Positions 16,195 through 24,295 of a stretch of DNA of 34,762 nt are shown piece by piece (positions within the stretch are counted from its first letter, which is position 1; every line of letters begins with the position of its first letter). The notes under the pieces are model-generated. The model ran no database searches and was not told the DNA's origin. It worked only from the letters and a program-made list of their open reading frames with translations. The stretch lies in the NCBI GenBank assembly GCA_937132085.1, contig CAKZNV010000229.1, forward strand, positions 1 to 34,762, given 5' to 3'. The DNA is from an uncultured Rubritalea sp. Its GTDB lineage: Bacteria > Verrucomicrobiota > Verrucomicrobiia > Verrucomicrobiales > Akkermansiaceae. Position numbers and translations under genes: made by a program.

Positions 16195-16650
16195 ATGAAA
16201 CTAGAAAAAAATGTGCAAGTAATCGAGGTGTTCTATGATGGGCACTGTGGGATGTGCAGTAGTTTTACTGAGTGGCTGGTGAAACAAGGTAGAGCGATCA
16301 AGGTGGACTGTATGGCGTATCAGAGTGATAAGGCTAAGCGTGTGTTTCCAGAGATCGATAGTTTAAAGCCAGATAAGGAAATGATTATCAGAGTGAACGG
16401 TGAGCAGGTGTATCGAGGTGCTGAAGGCTGGGTCTGGTGTCTGTGGAGCTGCGCTAAGTATCGTGATCTTGCCAAGCTTATGAATAGCAGACTGCTGCTA
16501 CCAGTGGCTAAAAAGGTCTGTCTGATGGCATGTATGAATCGTCTGAAGCTTAGCAAGCTGTTCTTCGGCAAAAAAGCTCAAGAGGTGGCGGATGAGATTC
16601 ACCAGCTTGAGGATACCGACTGTGATGATGGAAGCTGCGATTTGAAATAA
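16195..16650 (+). CDS. DCC-family thiol-disulfide oxidoreductase-like protein (DUF393)
   Basis: Small redox-type protein, 151 aa. The N-terminal signature FYDGHCGMCSSFTEWL, with Cys18 and Cys21, is the thioredoxin-like C-X2-C motif of the DCC/DUF393 family; the rest has the alpha-beta pattern of that family (MIIRVNGEQVYRGAEGW). There is no signal peptide, so it is probably cytosolic. The C-terminal tail is acidic with two cysteines (DCDDGSCDLK). It is the first gene of a six-gene operon behind a good promoter, and the next gene starts 38 nt on. Family members are poorly characterised. A redox role supporting the membrane enzymes downstream is an inference. The leader ends TTTAAACA before the ATG, without a Shine-Dalgarno. 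Confidence 0.82.
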   Translation: MKLEKNVQVIEVFYDGHCGMCSSFTEWLVKQGRAIKVDCMAYQSDKAKRVFPEIDSLKPDKEMIIRVNGEQVYRGAEGWVWCLWSCAKYRDLAKLMNSRLLLPVAKKVCLMACMNRLKLSKLFFGKKAQEVADEIHQLEDTDCDDGSCDLK

Positions 16651-16688
16651 TTTTAACCAAGCAACTAACAACCAAACCAAATAAAACA

Positions 16689-17087
16689 ATGATAACGATC
16701 GAATTCTTAGTTTACTGGGCTGGCTTCGTGCTAGCGATGATTACCTTGGCTAACTTTATAGCTCCTGGAATGTTGGGCTATAAGGAGAACCTGGCAAAGG
16801 TGGATACGTTTATTAGACAGGTGTTCTGTGTGCACTGCGGTTACACGGTGCTGATGCTTGTCGGGATGATATTGGCATGTGTGTTCTATAATGCCGAGCT
16901 GATTGCAAACGAAGGATTAGCTAAGGGATTGAACATTTTCCTAGCGGTATTTTGGGGCAGCAGAGTGATCGTTCAGGTCGTCTTCTATGATAAAGCAATC
17001 AAGAAAAAGTATCCAATTTTCAATGTCATGTTCTTCGTGGCGTTCGCCTATTTAGCAGTAATATTCACTTTTTTAACCATAAACTAA
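16689..17087 (+). CDS. Small four-helix membrane protein, paralogue of the 17531 gene product
   Basis: Function unknown. A 132-aa protein, almost entirely membrane-embedded, with helices at about residues 5-25, 42-65, 79-97 and 110-130. It is a paralogue of the protein at 17531-17950: both have a pre-helix 'RQ-hydrophobic' motif (IRQVFCVHCGYTVL here, LRQMFWTYALYVTG there) and a diagnostic 'FWGSRVIVQVVFYD' segment matching 'WWGARVMIQFFFFD'. The duplicated pair flanks an unrelated membrane gene, suggesting a hetero-oligomeric membrane complex. Second gene of the DCC-MBOAT operon. The leader AATAAAACA has no Shine-Dalgarno. Confidence 0.7.
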   Translation: MITIEFLVYWAGFVLAMITLANFIAPGMLGYKENLAKVDTFIRQVFCVHCGYTVLMLVGMILACVFYNAELIANEGLAKGLNIFLAVFWGSRVIVQVVFYDKAIKKKYPIFNVMFFVAFAYLAVIFTFLTIN

Positions 17088-17096
17088 ACACAACAA

Positions 17097-17504
17097 ATGA
17101 AAGCAATTGAATGGAGTTATATTAGTTATCTAGCAGTGGCGGTGCCGCTCACGATGTATGTCGCAAGGAGTCTGTATCAGAATGGAAGAGTCTTTCTGGT
17201 GGAGTGCTTCAAGGGGAATGAAGAACTAGCAGATAGTGTGAATAAGCTATTACTGGTCGGCTTCTATCTAGTGAATCTAGGATTTGTAAGTCTCTATCTG
17301 CGAAGTGATGTGGATGTAGTGGGCTTACGTGGAATTCTTGAATTACTGAGCCGTAAGATCGGTATAGTGATGCTGGTGTTAGGAGGTATGCACTTCTTTA
17401 ATCTCTTCCTATTTACTAAAATAAGTAGAAAGCCAAAACCTCAAGAGCCAAACGAAACGCCAGCATTTGGTGGACGCTACGCAGCTGCTAAAGTAGCGAA
17501 ATAA
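17097..17504 (+). CDS. Small membrane protein, unknown function
   Basis: A 135-aa protein with helices at about residues 8-26, 50-68 and 88-107, and a polar, Pro- and basic-rich tail. Notable segments are SLYQNGRVFLVECFKGNEELADSVNKLL before the second helix, and GMHFFNLFLFTKI at the end of the third (each longer stretch is quoted only in part as a marker). I do not recognise a characterised family, although the NKLLLVGFYLVNLGFVSLYL pattern looks conserved rather than random. It lies between the two paralogous four-helix genes, 9 nt after the first and 26 nt before the second, so the three are expected to be made together. Confidence 0.65.
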   Translation: MKAIEWSYISYLAVAVPLTMYVARSLYQNGRVFLVECFKGNEELADSVNKLLLVGFYLVNLGFVSLYLRSDVDVVGLRGILELLSRKIGIVMLVLGGMHFFNLFLFTKISRKPKPQEPNETPAFGGRYAAAKVAK

Positions 17505-17530
17505 TAACACAAAACATTACAAGGATAGTC

Positions 17531-17950
17531 ATGAATCAATATCTAATTACAACCATACAACTCGCCGGACTAGGGCAACTCGTTCTGGTGCTAGCGAGCG
17601 TGGCTATCCCTAAATGTCTGCAATGGAATGAAGGTCTAGCTGGCTTGAGACCTTTACTGCGTCAGATGTTTTGGACTTATGCTCTGTATGTGACTGGTGT
17701 GCATATCTTCGCAGGAGTGCTGAGTTTGTTTGCTGCTAGTGAACTCTTGAATGGTAGCTTTGTTAGCACTGCGGTTTGTGTGCTAATGACTGTTTGGTGG
17801 GGAGCGAGAGTGATGATTCAGTTCTTCTTTTTCGACAACTCAGATATGCCTAATACGCTATTCAATAAGTTGGCAGAAATTGGCCTAGTGATGCTCTTCA
17901 TTTTTCTAACAGGAGTTTACACCTGGGCTGTAGTGGTGAATTTAAACTAA
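17531..17950 (+). CDS. Small four-helix membrane protein, paralogue of the 16689 gene product
   Basis: Function unknown; 139 aa, with helices at about residues 7-26, 43-67, 78-98 and 117-137. It shares order and key motifs with the 16689 product: RQMF before helix 2, an ELL(N/A)-type loop, and WWGARVMIQFFFFD. It lacks that protein's cysteine pair (CVHC is replaced by WTYA), so the two copies have diverged in possible redox or metal residues. AAGGA at 17520-17524 precedes the ATG at 17531 with suitable spacing, one of the few clear ribosome-binding sites here. The MBOAT-like gene begins one base after its stop, implying tight coupling. Confidence 0.7.
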   Translation: MNQYLITTIQLAGLGQLVLVLASVAIPKCLQWNEGLAGLRPLLRQMFWTYALYVTGVHIFAGVLSLFAASELLNGSFVSTAVCVLMTVWWGARVMIQFFFFDNSDMPNTLFNKLAEIGLVMLFIFLTGVYTWAVVVNLN

Positions 17951-17951
17951 G

Positions 17952-18854
17952 ATGGTGCTTTATCTAACATTTCTAACTTTGGTGATCAGTCAGCTGCTTT
18001 TGGCAAGAGGCTTGGGTGGTAGAATGCCAAGAATCTTGATGTGGGTGGGAGTAGTGACTAGCCTGTTTGTGATGCACTTCGTGGCGATCAATGAGACTGG
18101 ATTTCTGAGAATGATCCTGCTTTGTAATGTGTTACTAGCTGGGATGAAGTGGGTGGTGTATCGCGAGTGGACGCTGGATACTGGGAAGAAGCTTAGCTGG
18201 TGCAGATGGTGGATGTTCTCTGCGTTGTGGTTTGGGATGGAACCGAGTTGTTTTGTAGGGAAATGCCGAGAGGTCGAGTGGAGGAGTCATGCGGTGGTGG
18301 GAGCGCTTTGTGTGTTAGGTGGAATTTTAGGAGTCTGGTTGTGCTGTGTTTGGCAGGTGGAGAATATTGTGATTTTGTTTGTGGCGATAAGTATGGGTTT
18401 TCACTTCGGAATGCTGAGGTTGCTGACTGCATTTTGGCGAATGTTAGGGTTTCCTGTCAGGACCTTATTTAGAAATCCACTCGTGATGAAAGGTTTTAGA
18501 GATTTCTGGGGAATGCGCTGGAATTTAGCTTACTCACAAATGATGGCTAGAGCGGTGAAAAAGCCGTTGACGCCTATCGTTGGTGAGAAGTGGAGTGTGT
18601 TTGCGGTGTTCGTAGCTAGTGGATTATTACATGAGCTAGCGATCACTGTGCCTGTGCAAGGTGGCTATGGTTGGCCGACGCTGTTCTTTGTAATAAATGG
18701 AATTATTACCGTTTTTGAGAAAGAGAAATCATGGCGAATGGGGCTGTGTTGTGGGATTTTATTAGTAATGGGCTTGCCGTATTTGTTTGGTGAGAAATTC
18801 GTGGAGGAAATTATCATTCCTAGCCGTGATGTGTTTGAATATTTAACTTTATAA
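17952..18854 (+). CDS. MBOAT-like (wax synthase type) acyltransferase
   Basis: Polytopic membrane protein of 300 aa, probably an O-acyltransferase moving an acyl chain from acyl-CoA or acyl-ACP to an acceptor. Around eight hydrophobic segments are visible. The catalytic-type features of the wax-synthase-like MBOAT group are present: DFWGMRWNLAYSQMMAR with Trp190-Asn191, and the buried histidine His227 in FVASGLLHELAI. Substrate cannot be read from sequence; long-chain alcohols, sterols or a lipid intermediate made by the neighbours are all possible. It starts one base after the preceding gene, and the epimerase-like gene follows after 5 nt. The base composition is G- and T-rich, like its neighbours. 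Confidence 0.75.
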   Translation: MVLYLTFLTLVISQLLLARGLGGRMPRILMWVGVVTSLFVMHFVAINETGFLRMILLCNVLLAGMKWVVYREWTLDTGKKLSWCRWWMFSALWFGMEPSCFVGKCREVEWRSHAVVGALCVLGGILGVWLCCVWQVENIVILFVAISMGFHFGMLRLLTAFWRMLGFPVRTLFRNPLVMKGFRDFWGMRWNLAYSQMMARAVKKPLTPIVGEKWSVFAVFVASGLLHELAITVPVQGGYGWPTLFFVINGIITVFEKEKSWRMGLCCGILLVMGLPYLFGEKFVEEIIIPSRDVFEYLTL

Positions 18855-18859
18855 ATGAG

Positions 18860-19750
18860 ATGAAAAAGATAGTGATCGCAGGAGCAAATGGATTTATGGG
18901 TAGGTGTCTGAGTCGGTATTTCATGGCGAAAAGCTGGCAGGTAATTGGTCTAGCTAGGCGTAAAGATGGACTGGCGGATGGCGTTACTTTTGCACAGTGG
19001 GATGGAGTGAGTCTTGGGGGATGGAAAGATCTGTTAGACGGTGCAGAGATACTAGTAAATCTGGCAGGGAGAACTGTGAATTGTCGTTATAACGAGAAGA
19101 ATAAAAATCAGATAATCTACTCACGAGTGAGTAGCACGAAGGTGCTCGGAGAAGCAGTCAGAGCATGCGCCAATCCTCCTAAAGTATGGATGAACTCAAG
19201 CACTGCGACCATTTACAGACATGCAGAAGATCATGCTCAAACTGAGAGTGAAGGAGAGTTAGGTAAAGGCTTCAGTGTTAGTGTGGCTAAAGCGTGGGAG
19301 AAAGCATTCTTTGACGCTGAGGTCAGTGATTCAGTGCGGAAGATAGCGCTGCGAACTGCGATCGTGATGTCTGATGAAGAGGGGACGGTGATGGATGTTC
19401 TCACAGGTTTAGCCAAGAAGCGCCTAGGTGGTAAAATGGGTAGCGGTAAGCAGAAGGTGAGCTGGGTTGGTATTGATGATGTCTGTAGAGTGGTGGAATG
19501 GATGTATGAGAATGAAAATGCCAAAGGCGTCTATAATGTGGCCGCACCAAATGCGATGACGAACGCAGAAATGATGAAGTCTGTTAGAGGACGAGCAGGA
19601 GTCAAATGGGGCCTACCAGCTACTAAATGGATGCTTGAGATCGGCGCTTTCTTCCTCAGAACAGAAACCGAACTCATCCTAAAAAGCCGCTGGGTCTATC
19701 CGGAGCGATTACTAGATGAAGGCTTCAAGTTCGAGCGTGAGAGATTTTAG
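18860..19750 (+). CDS. TIGR01777-family NAD(P)-binding epimerase/reductase
   Basis: Extended short-chain dehydrogenase/reductase of the TIGR01777 (YfcH-like) family, 296 aa. It has the N-terminal Rossmann motif GANGFMGRCL, the family marker VNLAGRTVNCRYNEKNK, NSSTATIY in place of the usual catalytic Ser, and a C-terminal DUF1731-like region ending ERLLDEGFKFE. In the place of the classical YxxxK, SVSVAKAWEKAFFD provides Lys in the AKAWE context. Biochemical function is unknown for the family, though members often sit near lipid genes. Last gene of the operon; the start reads ATGAGATGAAAAAG, where the first ATG is followed by a stop and the second (18860) is used. Confidence 0.82.
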   Translation: MKKIVIAGANGFMGRCLSRYFMAKSWQVIGLARRKDGLADGVTFAQWDGVSLGGWKDLLDGAEILVNLAGRTVNCRYNEKNKNQIIYSRVSSTKVLGEAVRACANPPKVWMNSSTATIYRHAEDHAQTESEGELGKGFSVSVAKAWEKAFFDAEVSDSVRKIALRTAIVMSDEEGTVMDVLTGLAKKRLGGKMGSGKQKVSWVGIDDVCRVVEWMYENENAKGVYNVAAPNAMTNAEMMKSVRGRAGVKWGLPATKWMLEIGAFFLRTETELILKSRWVYPERLLDEGFKFERERF

Positions 19751-19821
19751 GCGATATTTGTAGTTTGCTAGTGGGGTGGAATCTCGGTAAAACCAGTTAA
19801 GTTATCTAACCACCTTGATCT

Positions 19822-21405
19822 GTGCAGAAATTTAAATTTAACCTCGTTGCTCTTGTAGGCATTCTTTTGCTGAGCCTTATAATGGCTGGGTATGGGCCGT
19901 TGGCTGAGTCAGCTAGTCTGCGGGCTCTTTGGCCGGCGGTGGTGGCTTTGGTGGTGATTGTTGTGACGCATCAGGCTATTTTGGGTTTGTTCTTTGGTGC
20001 GTTGGCCGGGGTGATGTTTCTGACTGGGGGGCAGGTTTTTGGGTCTGTGGTGTCGCTGACTGAGGATCACTTTTTTCCTGCTTTGTCGGGGCCTTGGCAT
20101 GTTGGGGCGATTTTGTTTACCTTGATATTGGGTGCGTTTGCATTGGTGATCGAGAAGTCGGGTGGGTTTGAGACTTTGGCTCATCGGATATTAGCAAAGA
20201 AGAATGGTAACCCTAAGCGTAGGCTGGAGGGGACGATTGCGGGGCTTGGGTTTCTTTGTTTCTTCGATGGATTAGCGAATACTTTATTGCTGGGTAGGAT
20301 TGCTCAGCCATTGGCGGATAGGCTTCGGGTGCCACGAGCAAGGTTGGCTTATATTGTGGATTCGACTGCTAGCTCGGTGGCTTGTGTGGCGTTTATTTCG
20401 ACTTGGATCGCTACGCAGCTTTCGCTGATTGAGCAATCGATAAAGCCTTATGGGCAGGTGACGGATAGTCCTTATGTTCTGTTTTTCCAATCGATTCCGT
20501 ATAACTTCTATTGCTTGTTTACTCTGATCTTTTTGGTGTTCGTGATCGCTAGGCAGTGGAATATTGGGCCGATGAAACAAGCTTCTGTTAGAGGGGTCGA
20601 AGTAGTGCCAAAGACGAAGGAGGTGACACCTATCCGAACAGCGTTGTTACCGATTTTGATTTTATCTGTGGCTATTTTGACTTTGTTTTATACATGGGAA
20701 ACTGTGGATCTGTGGCCAGTGACTACTGATAAGTTATCGACCGCATTTAGTGGAAACGCTGGGCCTTATGCTCTGACTGTTGGTGCGTTGATTGGTTTGT
20801 TAGCGGCTTGTGTGTTTTTTCCTAAGAAGAAACGGAAGGCTCTGCCTGAAGCTGTGCAGTCTGGTGTGGCTTCTATGCTGATGCCGGTGTTGTTGTTAAT
20901 CTTAGCATGGACGTTTGGGAGTGTGATTGCTGAGCTTGGGACAGGGGCTTGGGTGGCTGCTGCGTTGGGAAATAGTTTTCCTGTGCATTATCTTCCTGTG
21001 GCTATTTTTGTGGTGGGAGCGTTGGTTTCATTTATCACAGGTTCATCTTGGGGGACGATGGCGCTACTGATGCCGATCGCGATTCCTTCGTATCTAGATC
21101 TAGCTGTGGGTGACGTAGATCTACTGCCTGCAGCGATAGCGGCGGTATTTAGTGGCGCTGTGTTTGGTGATCATTGTTCGCCATTTTCGGATACAACTAT
21201 TGTGGCGGCTTTTGCCTGTGGGACGACTCCGCAGGAACATGTGATGACGCAGCTACCTTATGCTCTGATTGCGACTGTGACTGCGGTTGTTTTAGGTTAT
21301 TTGCCGATAGCGCATGGGCTTCACCCTGTGTTCGCTCTGGTGGCTGGGGCAGTCTTTCTAGGTGGTCTGACTTATCTGGCTACTCGGGGTAGAAATAATC
21401 ACTGA
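19822..21405 (+). CDS. Na+/H+ antiporter, NhaC family
   Basis: Polytopic secondary transporter of 527 aa with about 12 hydrophobic segments. It is placed in the NhaC/ArsB-like ion-transporter group from GPWHVGAILFTLILGAFALVIEKSGG, quoted here as a position marker near residue 90, plus FDGLANTLLLGR, VDSTASSVACVAFISTW, FITGSSWGTMALLMP and FGDHCSPFSDTTI. The last two are hallmarks of NhaC-type proteins. Proton-coupled Na+ export is the likely role; related malate-lactate or amino-acid antiporters cannot be excluded. It starts at GTG (no ATG nearby), with a short gap after the DCC-MBOAT operon. The first third is richer in TTG and GGG codons than the flanking genes. No terminator is seen after it. 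Confidence 0.85.
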   Translation: MQKFKFNLVALVGILLLSLIMAGYGPLAESASLRALWPAVVALVVIVVTHQAILGLFFGALAGVMFLTGGQVFGSVVSLTEDHFFPALSGPWHVGAILFTLILGAFALVIEKSGGFETLAHRILAKKNGNPKRRLEGTIAGLGFLCFFDGLANTLLLGRIAQPLADRLRVPRARLAYIVDSTASSVACVAFISTWIATQLSLIEQSIKPYGQVTDSPYVLFFQSIPYNFYCLFTLIFLVFVIARQWNIGPMKQASVRGVEVVPKTKEVTPIRTALLPILILSVAILTLFYTWETVDLWPVTTDKLSTAFSGNAGPYALTVGALIGLLAACVFFPKKKRKALPEAVQSGVASMLMPVLLLILAWTFGSVIAELGTGAWVAAALGNSFPVHYLPVAIFVVGALVSFITGSSWGTMALLMPIAIPSYLDLAVGDVDLLPAAIAAVFSGAVFGDHCSPFSDTTIVAAFACGTTPQEHVMTQLPYALIATVTAVVLGYLPIAHGLHPVFALVAGAVFLGGLTYLATRGRNNH

Positions 21406-21455
21406 GTCTGACTTTGCGGCGTTGCATTTCATTTTGAGATGGCTAGTTTATCGCT

Positions 21456-22727
21456 ATGAATGAAGTGATTGAGAGAAAGTATGCGAGGCTGCTGTTAGAG
21501 GTCGGTGTGGGATTGAAGGTTGGTCAAAAGCTGGTTGTGGCAGCTGAACCTTACCATTGGGAGTTCCTCGTGCTACTGACTGAGGAGGCTTATAAAATGG
21601 GGGCTGGCTATGTGCTGGTGGAAGCGACTGATTCTAGAATGACTGAGGCTAGAGTGAAGCATGGTGCTAAAGAAAATTTAGGCGATGTGTTGGGATGGGT
21701 GGAGAAGAAGAATGAATGTTTGATTAATGAAGGCTGGGCTAGGCTGAGCTTTTTCGGTCCTACTGATCCTGATCTGATGGGGGCTCTAGATGGAGGCCGA
21801 CTTGGCTTGATTCAGCGAGCGGCTAGTATTTCTGGTAAGCCTGTTAGCGAGGCTTGCGGTAGTGGTGAAATGGCTTGGTGTGTGGCAGCTCTGCCTACTC
21901 CGAAGTGGGCTGCGAAGGTTTTCAAAGAAGAGGCGACTGCGGATAACTCTGCTGATCTAGTGCAGAGCTTGTGGGGCGAGATGGTGAAAATTCTCAGTCT
22001 GGATGATGAGAATCCGAGTGCTGTCTGGAAGAAGAAGGGCGAGACTCTGCATGCTCGATGCGCTAAGCTGATGAAGTTAAATCTACGCAGTGTGAAGTTC
22101 ACTGGGCCAGGGACGGATCTGACTGTGGGTTGCTTTGAGGATGCTAAGTGGATCGGTGGAGGAATTGTTAGACCTGATGGTAGCGGGTTTATTCCTAATT
22201 TGCCGACTGAGGAATGCTTCACGACTCCTGATATGCGAGCGACTGAGGGTAGAGCGCAGGTGGTGCGACCAGTGAATGTGCTGGGTCAATCTGTTGAGGG
22301 TGCTTGGTTTGTTTTCAAAGAAGGTAAAGTGGTGGAATATGGTGCGGAGAAGAATAAGGAGACGCTGGATCGTTACTTTGACATGTGTCCTCAGGCTGCT
22401 CTGTTAGGTGAGCTAGCGTTGGTGGATGGTAGTTCACCGATTTACCAGAGTGGTCATGTCTATGAGTGTATTTTATATGATGAGAATGCGAGCTGTCATG
22501 TGGCGCTAGGTAATGGCTATGCGATGGCTGTTCCGGGTGGGCTAGAGATGTCTAAGGAGGAGAAACTTGAGAACGGAGTGAATGTGAGTTTAGTGCACAC
22601 GGACTTCATGATCGGTGGTCCTGAGGTGGATGTGACTGGCTACGATGCTGAGGGCAAAGAATTTCCTCTTATCCGTGGTGGTGACTTTGTGCTGGATGGA
22701 AGCCTGTATAATCTGTTATCTAAGTGA
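21456..22727 (+). CDS. M29-family metallo-aminopeptidase (AmpS/PepS-like)
   Basis: Cytosolic metal-dependent aminopeptidase that removes N-terminal residues from peptides; 423 aa, close to the M29 norm. The conserved C-terminal metal centre is visible: NLPTEECFTTPD (Glu ligand), GELALVDGSSPI (Glu), the histidine in DENASCHVALG, and VHTDFMIGG (His and Asp). The N-terminal half has the family pattern GLKVGQKLVVAAEP and AGYVLVEATDSRMTEAR. A leader of about 50 nt separates it from nhaC. Its stop overlaps a GTG of the next gene, so the two are probably co-transcribed. Confidence 0.9.
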   Translation: MNEVIERKYARLLLEVGVGLKVGQKLVVAAEPYHWEFLVLLTEEAYKMGAGYVLVEATDSRMTEARVKHGAKENLGDVLGWVEKKNECLINEGWARLSFFGPTDPDLMGALDGGRLGLIQRAASISGKPVSEACGSGEMAWCVAALPTPKWAAKVFKEEATADNSADLVQSLWGEMVKILSLDDENPSAVWKKKGETLHARCAKLMKLNLRSVKFTGPGTDLTVGCFEDAKWIGGGIVRPDGSGFIPNLPTEECFTTPDMRATEGRAQVVRPVNVLGQSVEGAWFVFKEGKVVEYGAEKNKETLDRYFDMCPQAALLGELALVDGSSPIYQSGHVYECILYDENASCHVALGNGYAMAVPGGLEMSKEEKLENGVNVSLVHTDFMIGGPEVDVTGYDAEGKEFPLIRGGDFVLDGSLYNLLSK

Positions 22728-22729
22728 AT

Positions 22730-23164
22730 ATGAATTCTGATAGACTATCGATTCCGCAGTATGTGATGGCGCTAGCGCATGTGGCTAGCTTGCGTAGTGA
22801 AGACCCATTTCGAAAGGTGGGTGCTGCTGCGCTGGATCACTCTAACAGGGTGATAGGAACGGCCTACAATGGACTAGCTCCTGGCTACGATGCTCCTGAT
22901 GGATTTTGGGACGATAGAGACAAGCGTCAGAAGTATATGCTCCATGCGGAGGTGAATCTTTGCAGCCTGTTCAAACGTGGCGAGGCGAGGGTAATCGCTA
23001 CGACTACGATGCCATGCACAGCCTGTATGCAGACTCTGTGTGCCTACGGAGTGGAGGAAATTTACTATGCTGAAGAATACAAAGCATCCGATGCAAAAGA
23101 GATCGCTGAAATCTATGGGGTGAAGTTAGAGCAGGTGGTGAGCTTTCCTATGGTGGGGTTTTAG
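22730..23164 (+). CDS. dCMP deaminase-family zinc nucleotide deaminase
   Basis: Cytidine/deoxycytidylate deaminase fold, 144 aa, most likely deaminating dCMP to dUMP for thymidylate synthesis. Zinc ligands and the catalytic acid are visible in order: HAEVN (His ligand, Glu proton shuttle) and PCTAC (two Cys). The family substrate loop appears as SLRSEDPFRKVGAAALD and GTAYNGLAPGYDAPDG. Related vertebrate-type deaminases and ComEB-like proteins share these motifs, so substrate identity is not certain. The frame is open from a GTG at 22724 overlapping the upstream stop; the ATG at 22730 is preferred. A small GGAGC-GGG-GCTCC hairpin without a T tract follows the stop. Confidence 0.85.
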   Translation: MNSDRLSIPQYVMALAHVASLRSEDPFRKVGAAALDHSNRVIGTAYNGLAPGYDAPDGFWDDRDKRQKYMLHAEVNLCSLFKRGEARVIATTTMPCTACMQTLCAYGVEEIYYAEEYKASDAKEIAEIYGVKLEQVVSFPMVGF

Positions 23165-23212
23165 GAGCGGGGCTCCTGTCAATAGTCAATGGGGTTTTGA
23201 GAACAAAGTGTG

Positions 23213-24232
23213 ATGCAAATTAAAAGAATAGCTGATCGTAATGGAGTATCAGTGAGATATGGAATGTCGACTCCTAGAGGTAAATTATTACTGCTACTTC
23301 TGGGATTGTGGATAACAGCTGTAGCTATTGTTTATTTTTTATCAGATGGTCTTGCCAATTTTAGTAAGTGGGGATTCTATAATTATCTTAAAGTCTGTGT
23401 GCTAGCAGCTCTGATCCCAATCGGTTTCATGCGGCCGTGCTTTCAGCTGGATTATGATGGTAAAATAAGAAGAGGATTTACGATCCTTGACTTTAATATA
23501 TGGCTGATAAGAGTGGATGTATCAGAAGTTAGCTCCATTAGGATGGATGATTCTGATAGCTCTAATATCGTGATTAGGCTGTATGATCGCTCGAAAGAAT
23601 CGTTATTAGCGATTGAGGGATTTCGGTCTAAAATCGAAGCAGATCAATTTTATCATATCATCAATGACTTTAAGAAAAAGCATGCTAATCAAGACGACCT
23701 AGGAGAAATTAATTACGATGTGGATGCTCAGAGCCCTCTTTACCTCCTAATAATGGTAGGTCTACTATTGCTTGCTAGTTTTTTACTTTATCTTTCGTTT
23801 GACCATACATTAGAGGGTAGTGAGCTAGTGATACACTTGATTCTTAATGTTGGGCTGCTGATGTCTTTAGGCATTTTTACTGTCTTCTCTAAATTTGGTA
23901 TTAGTAAATCTCGATCAGATGATGGGCAGTCAATAGGTTGGATTAGAAAAGCAGTAATCTGGAGGCAAAACTATATGATAGAACGATCTGTAGAGGGGGA
24001 TCATTACAAGCTTTTGCAGAAGAAAATTGATAAAAGGGTGATTATTTTTCTACTGTTTATTGGCTTATATCTAGCCACGCTTTATCTAAAGGTAGATGAG
24101 CACAGAGAGAGAGCCTCTAAGATAGCCTCTAAAAGAGCAGACCTAGAGGAATACGAAAATAGCGAAGCTATGCAGAAGGGGTTTGAGATATTTAGGCAAC
24201 GCAGATTAGATAAAGAGAATAGTGGGCAATAA
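23213..24232 (+). CDS. Membrane protein with PH-like segment, unknown function
   Basis: Not recognised. It is a 339-aa protein with two hydrophobic helices near residues 25-75, a soluble stretch of about 90 residues, two more helices near 175-225, and a final helix near 270-290 before a highly charged tail. The soluble stretch (FQLDYDGKIRRG, a run of beta-like segments, then RSKIEADQFYHIINDF) has the look of a bacterial PH-like domain; that is an impression, not an identification. The start is ATG at 23213; a GTG at 23210 is directly upstream. It converges on lpxC-fabZ, and its stop codon abuts the shared hairpin. Confidence 0.6.
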   Translation: MQIKRIADRNGVSVRYGMSTPRGKLLLLLLGLWITAVAIVYFLSDGLANFSKWGFYNYLKVCVLAALIPIGFMRPCFQLDYDGKIRRGFTILDFNIWLIRVDVSEVSSIRMDDSDSSNIVIRLYDRSKESLLAIEGFRSKIEADQFYHIINDFKKKHANQDDLGEINYDVDAQSPLYLLIMVGLLLLASFLLYLSFDHTLEGSELVIHLILNVGLLMSLGIFTVFSKFGISKSRSDDGQSIGWIRKAVIWRQNYMIERSVEGDHYKLLQKKIDKRVIIFLLFIGLYLATLYLKVDEHRERASKIASKRADLEEYENSEAMQKGFEIFRQRRLDKENSGQ

Positions 24233-24269
24233 AAAAGCCTAGGTGGAAGGATTACTTCTACCTAGGCTT
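24231..24269 (-). terminator. Terminator of lpxC-fabZ (minus strand)
   Basis: Fifteen-base arms AAGCCTAGGTGGAAG (24235-24249) and CTTCTACCTAGGCTT (24255-24269) pair with one G-T wobble around GATTA. The six A residues at 24231-24236 give the T tract on the minus strand only, so it terminates the leftward gene. It may also slow rightward transcription. Confidence 0.88.
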
Positions 24270-24295
24270 AGAGTAAATTTGTAGGTCTAAATGAT

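Noticed and set aside
18193-18472. Frames on both strands within the MBOAT-like gene
   Set aside because: Both fall inside a continuous membrane-protein gene with conserved Asn and His; their translations look like out-of-frame sequence.
19909-20580. Two minus-strand frames opposite the antiporter
   Set aside because: Their Pro/His/Gln/Arg-rich translations are the expected antisense of a G- and T-rich membrane-protein gene.
23163-23177. AGGAGC-GGG-GCTCCT hairpin after the deaminase gene as a terminator
   Set aside because: No T tract follows on the plus strand, so it is at best a weak pause or mRNA-end structure.
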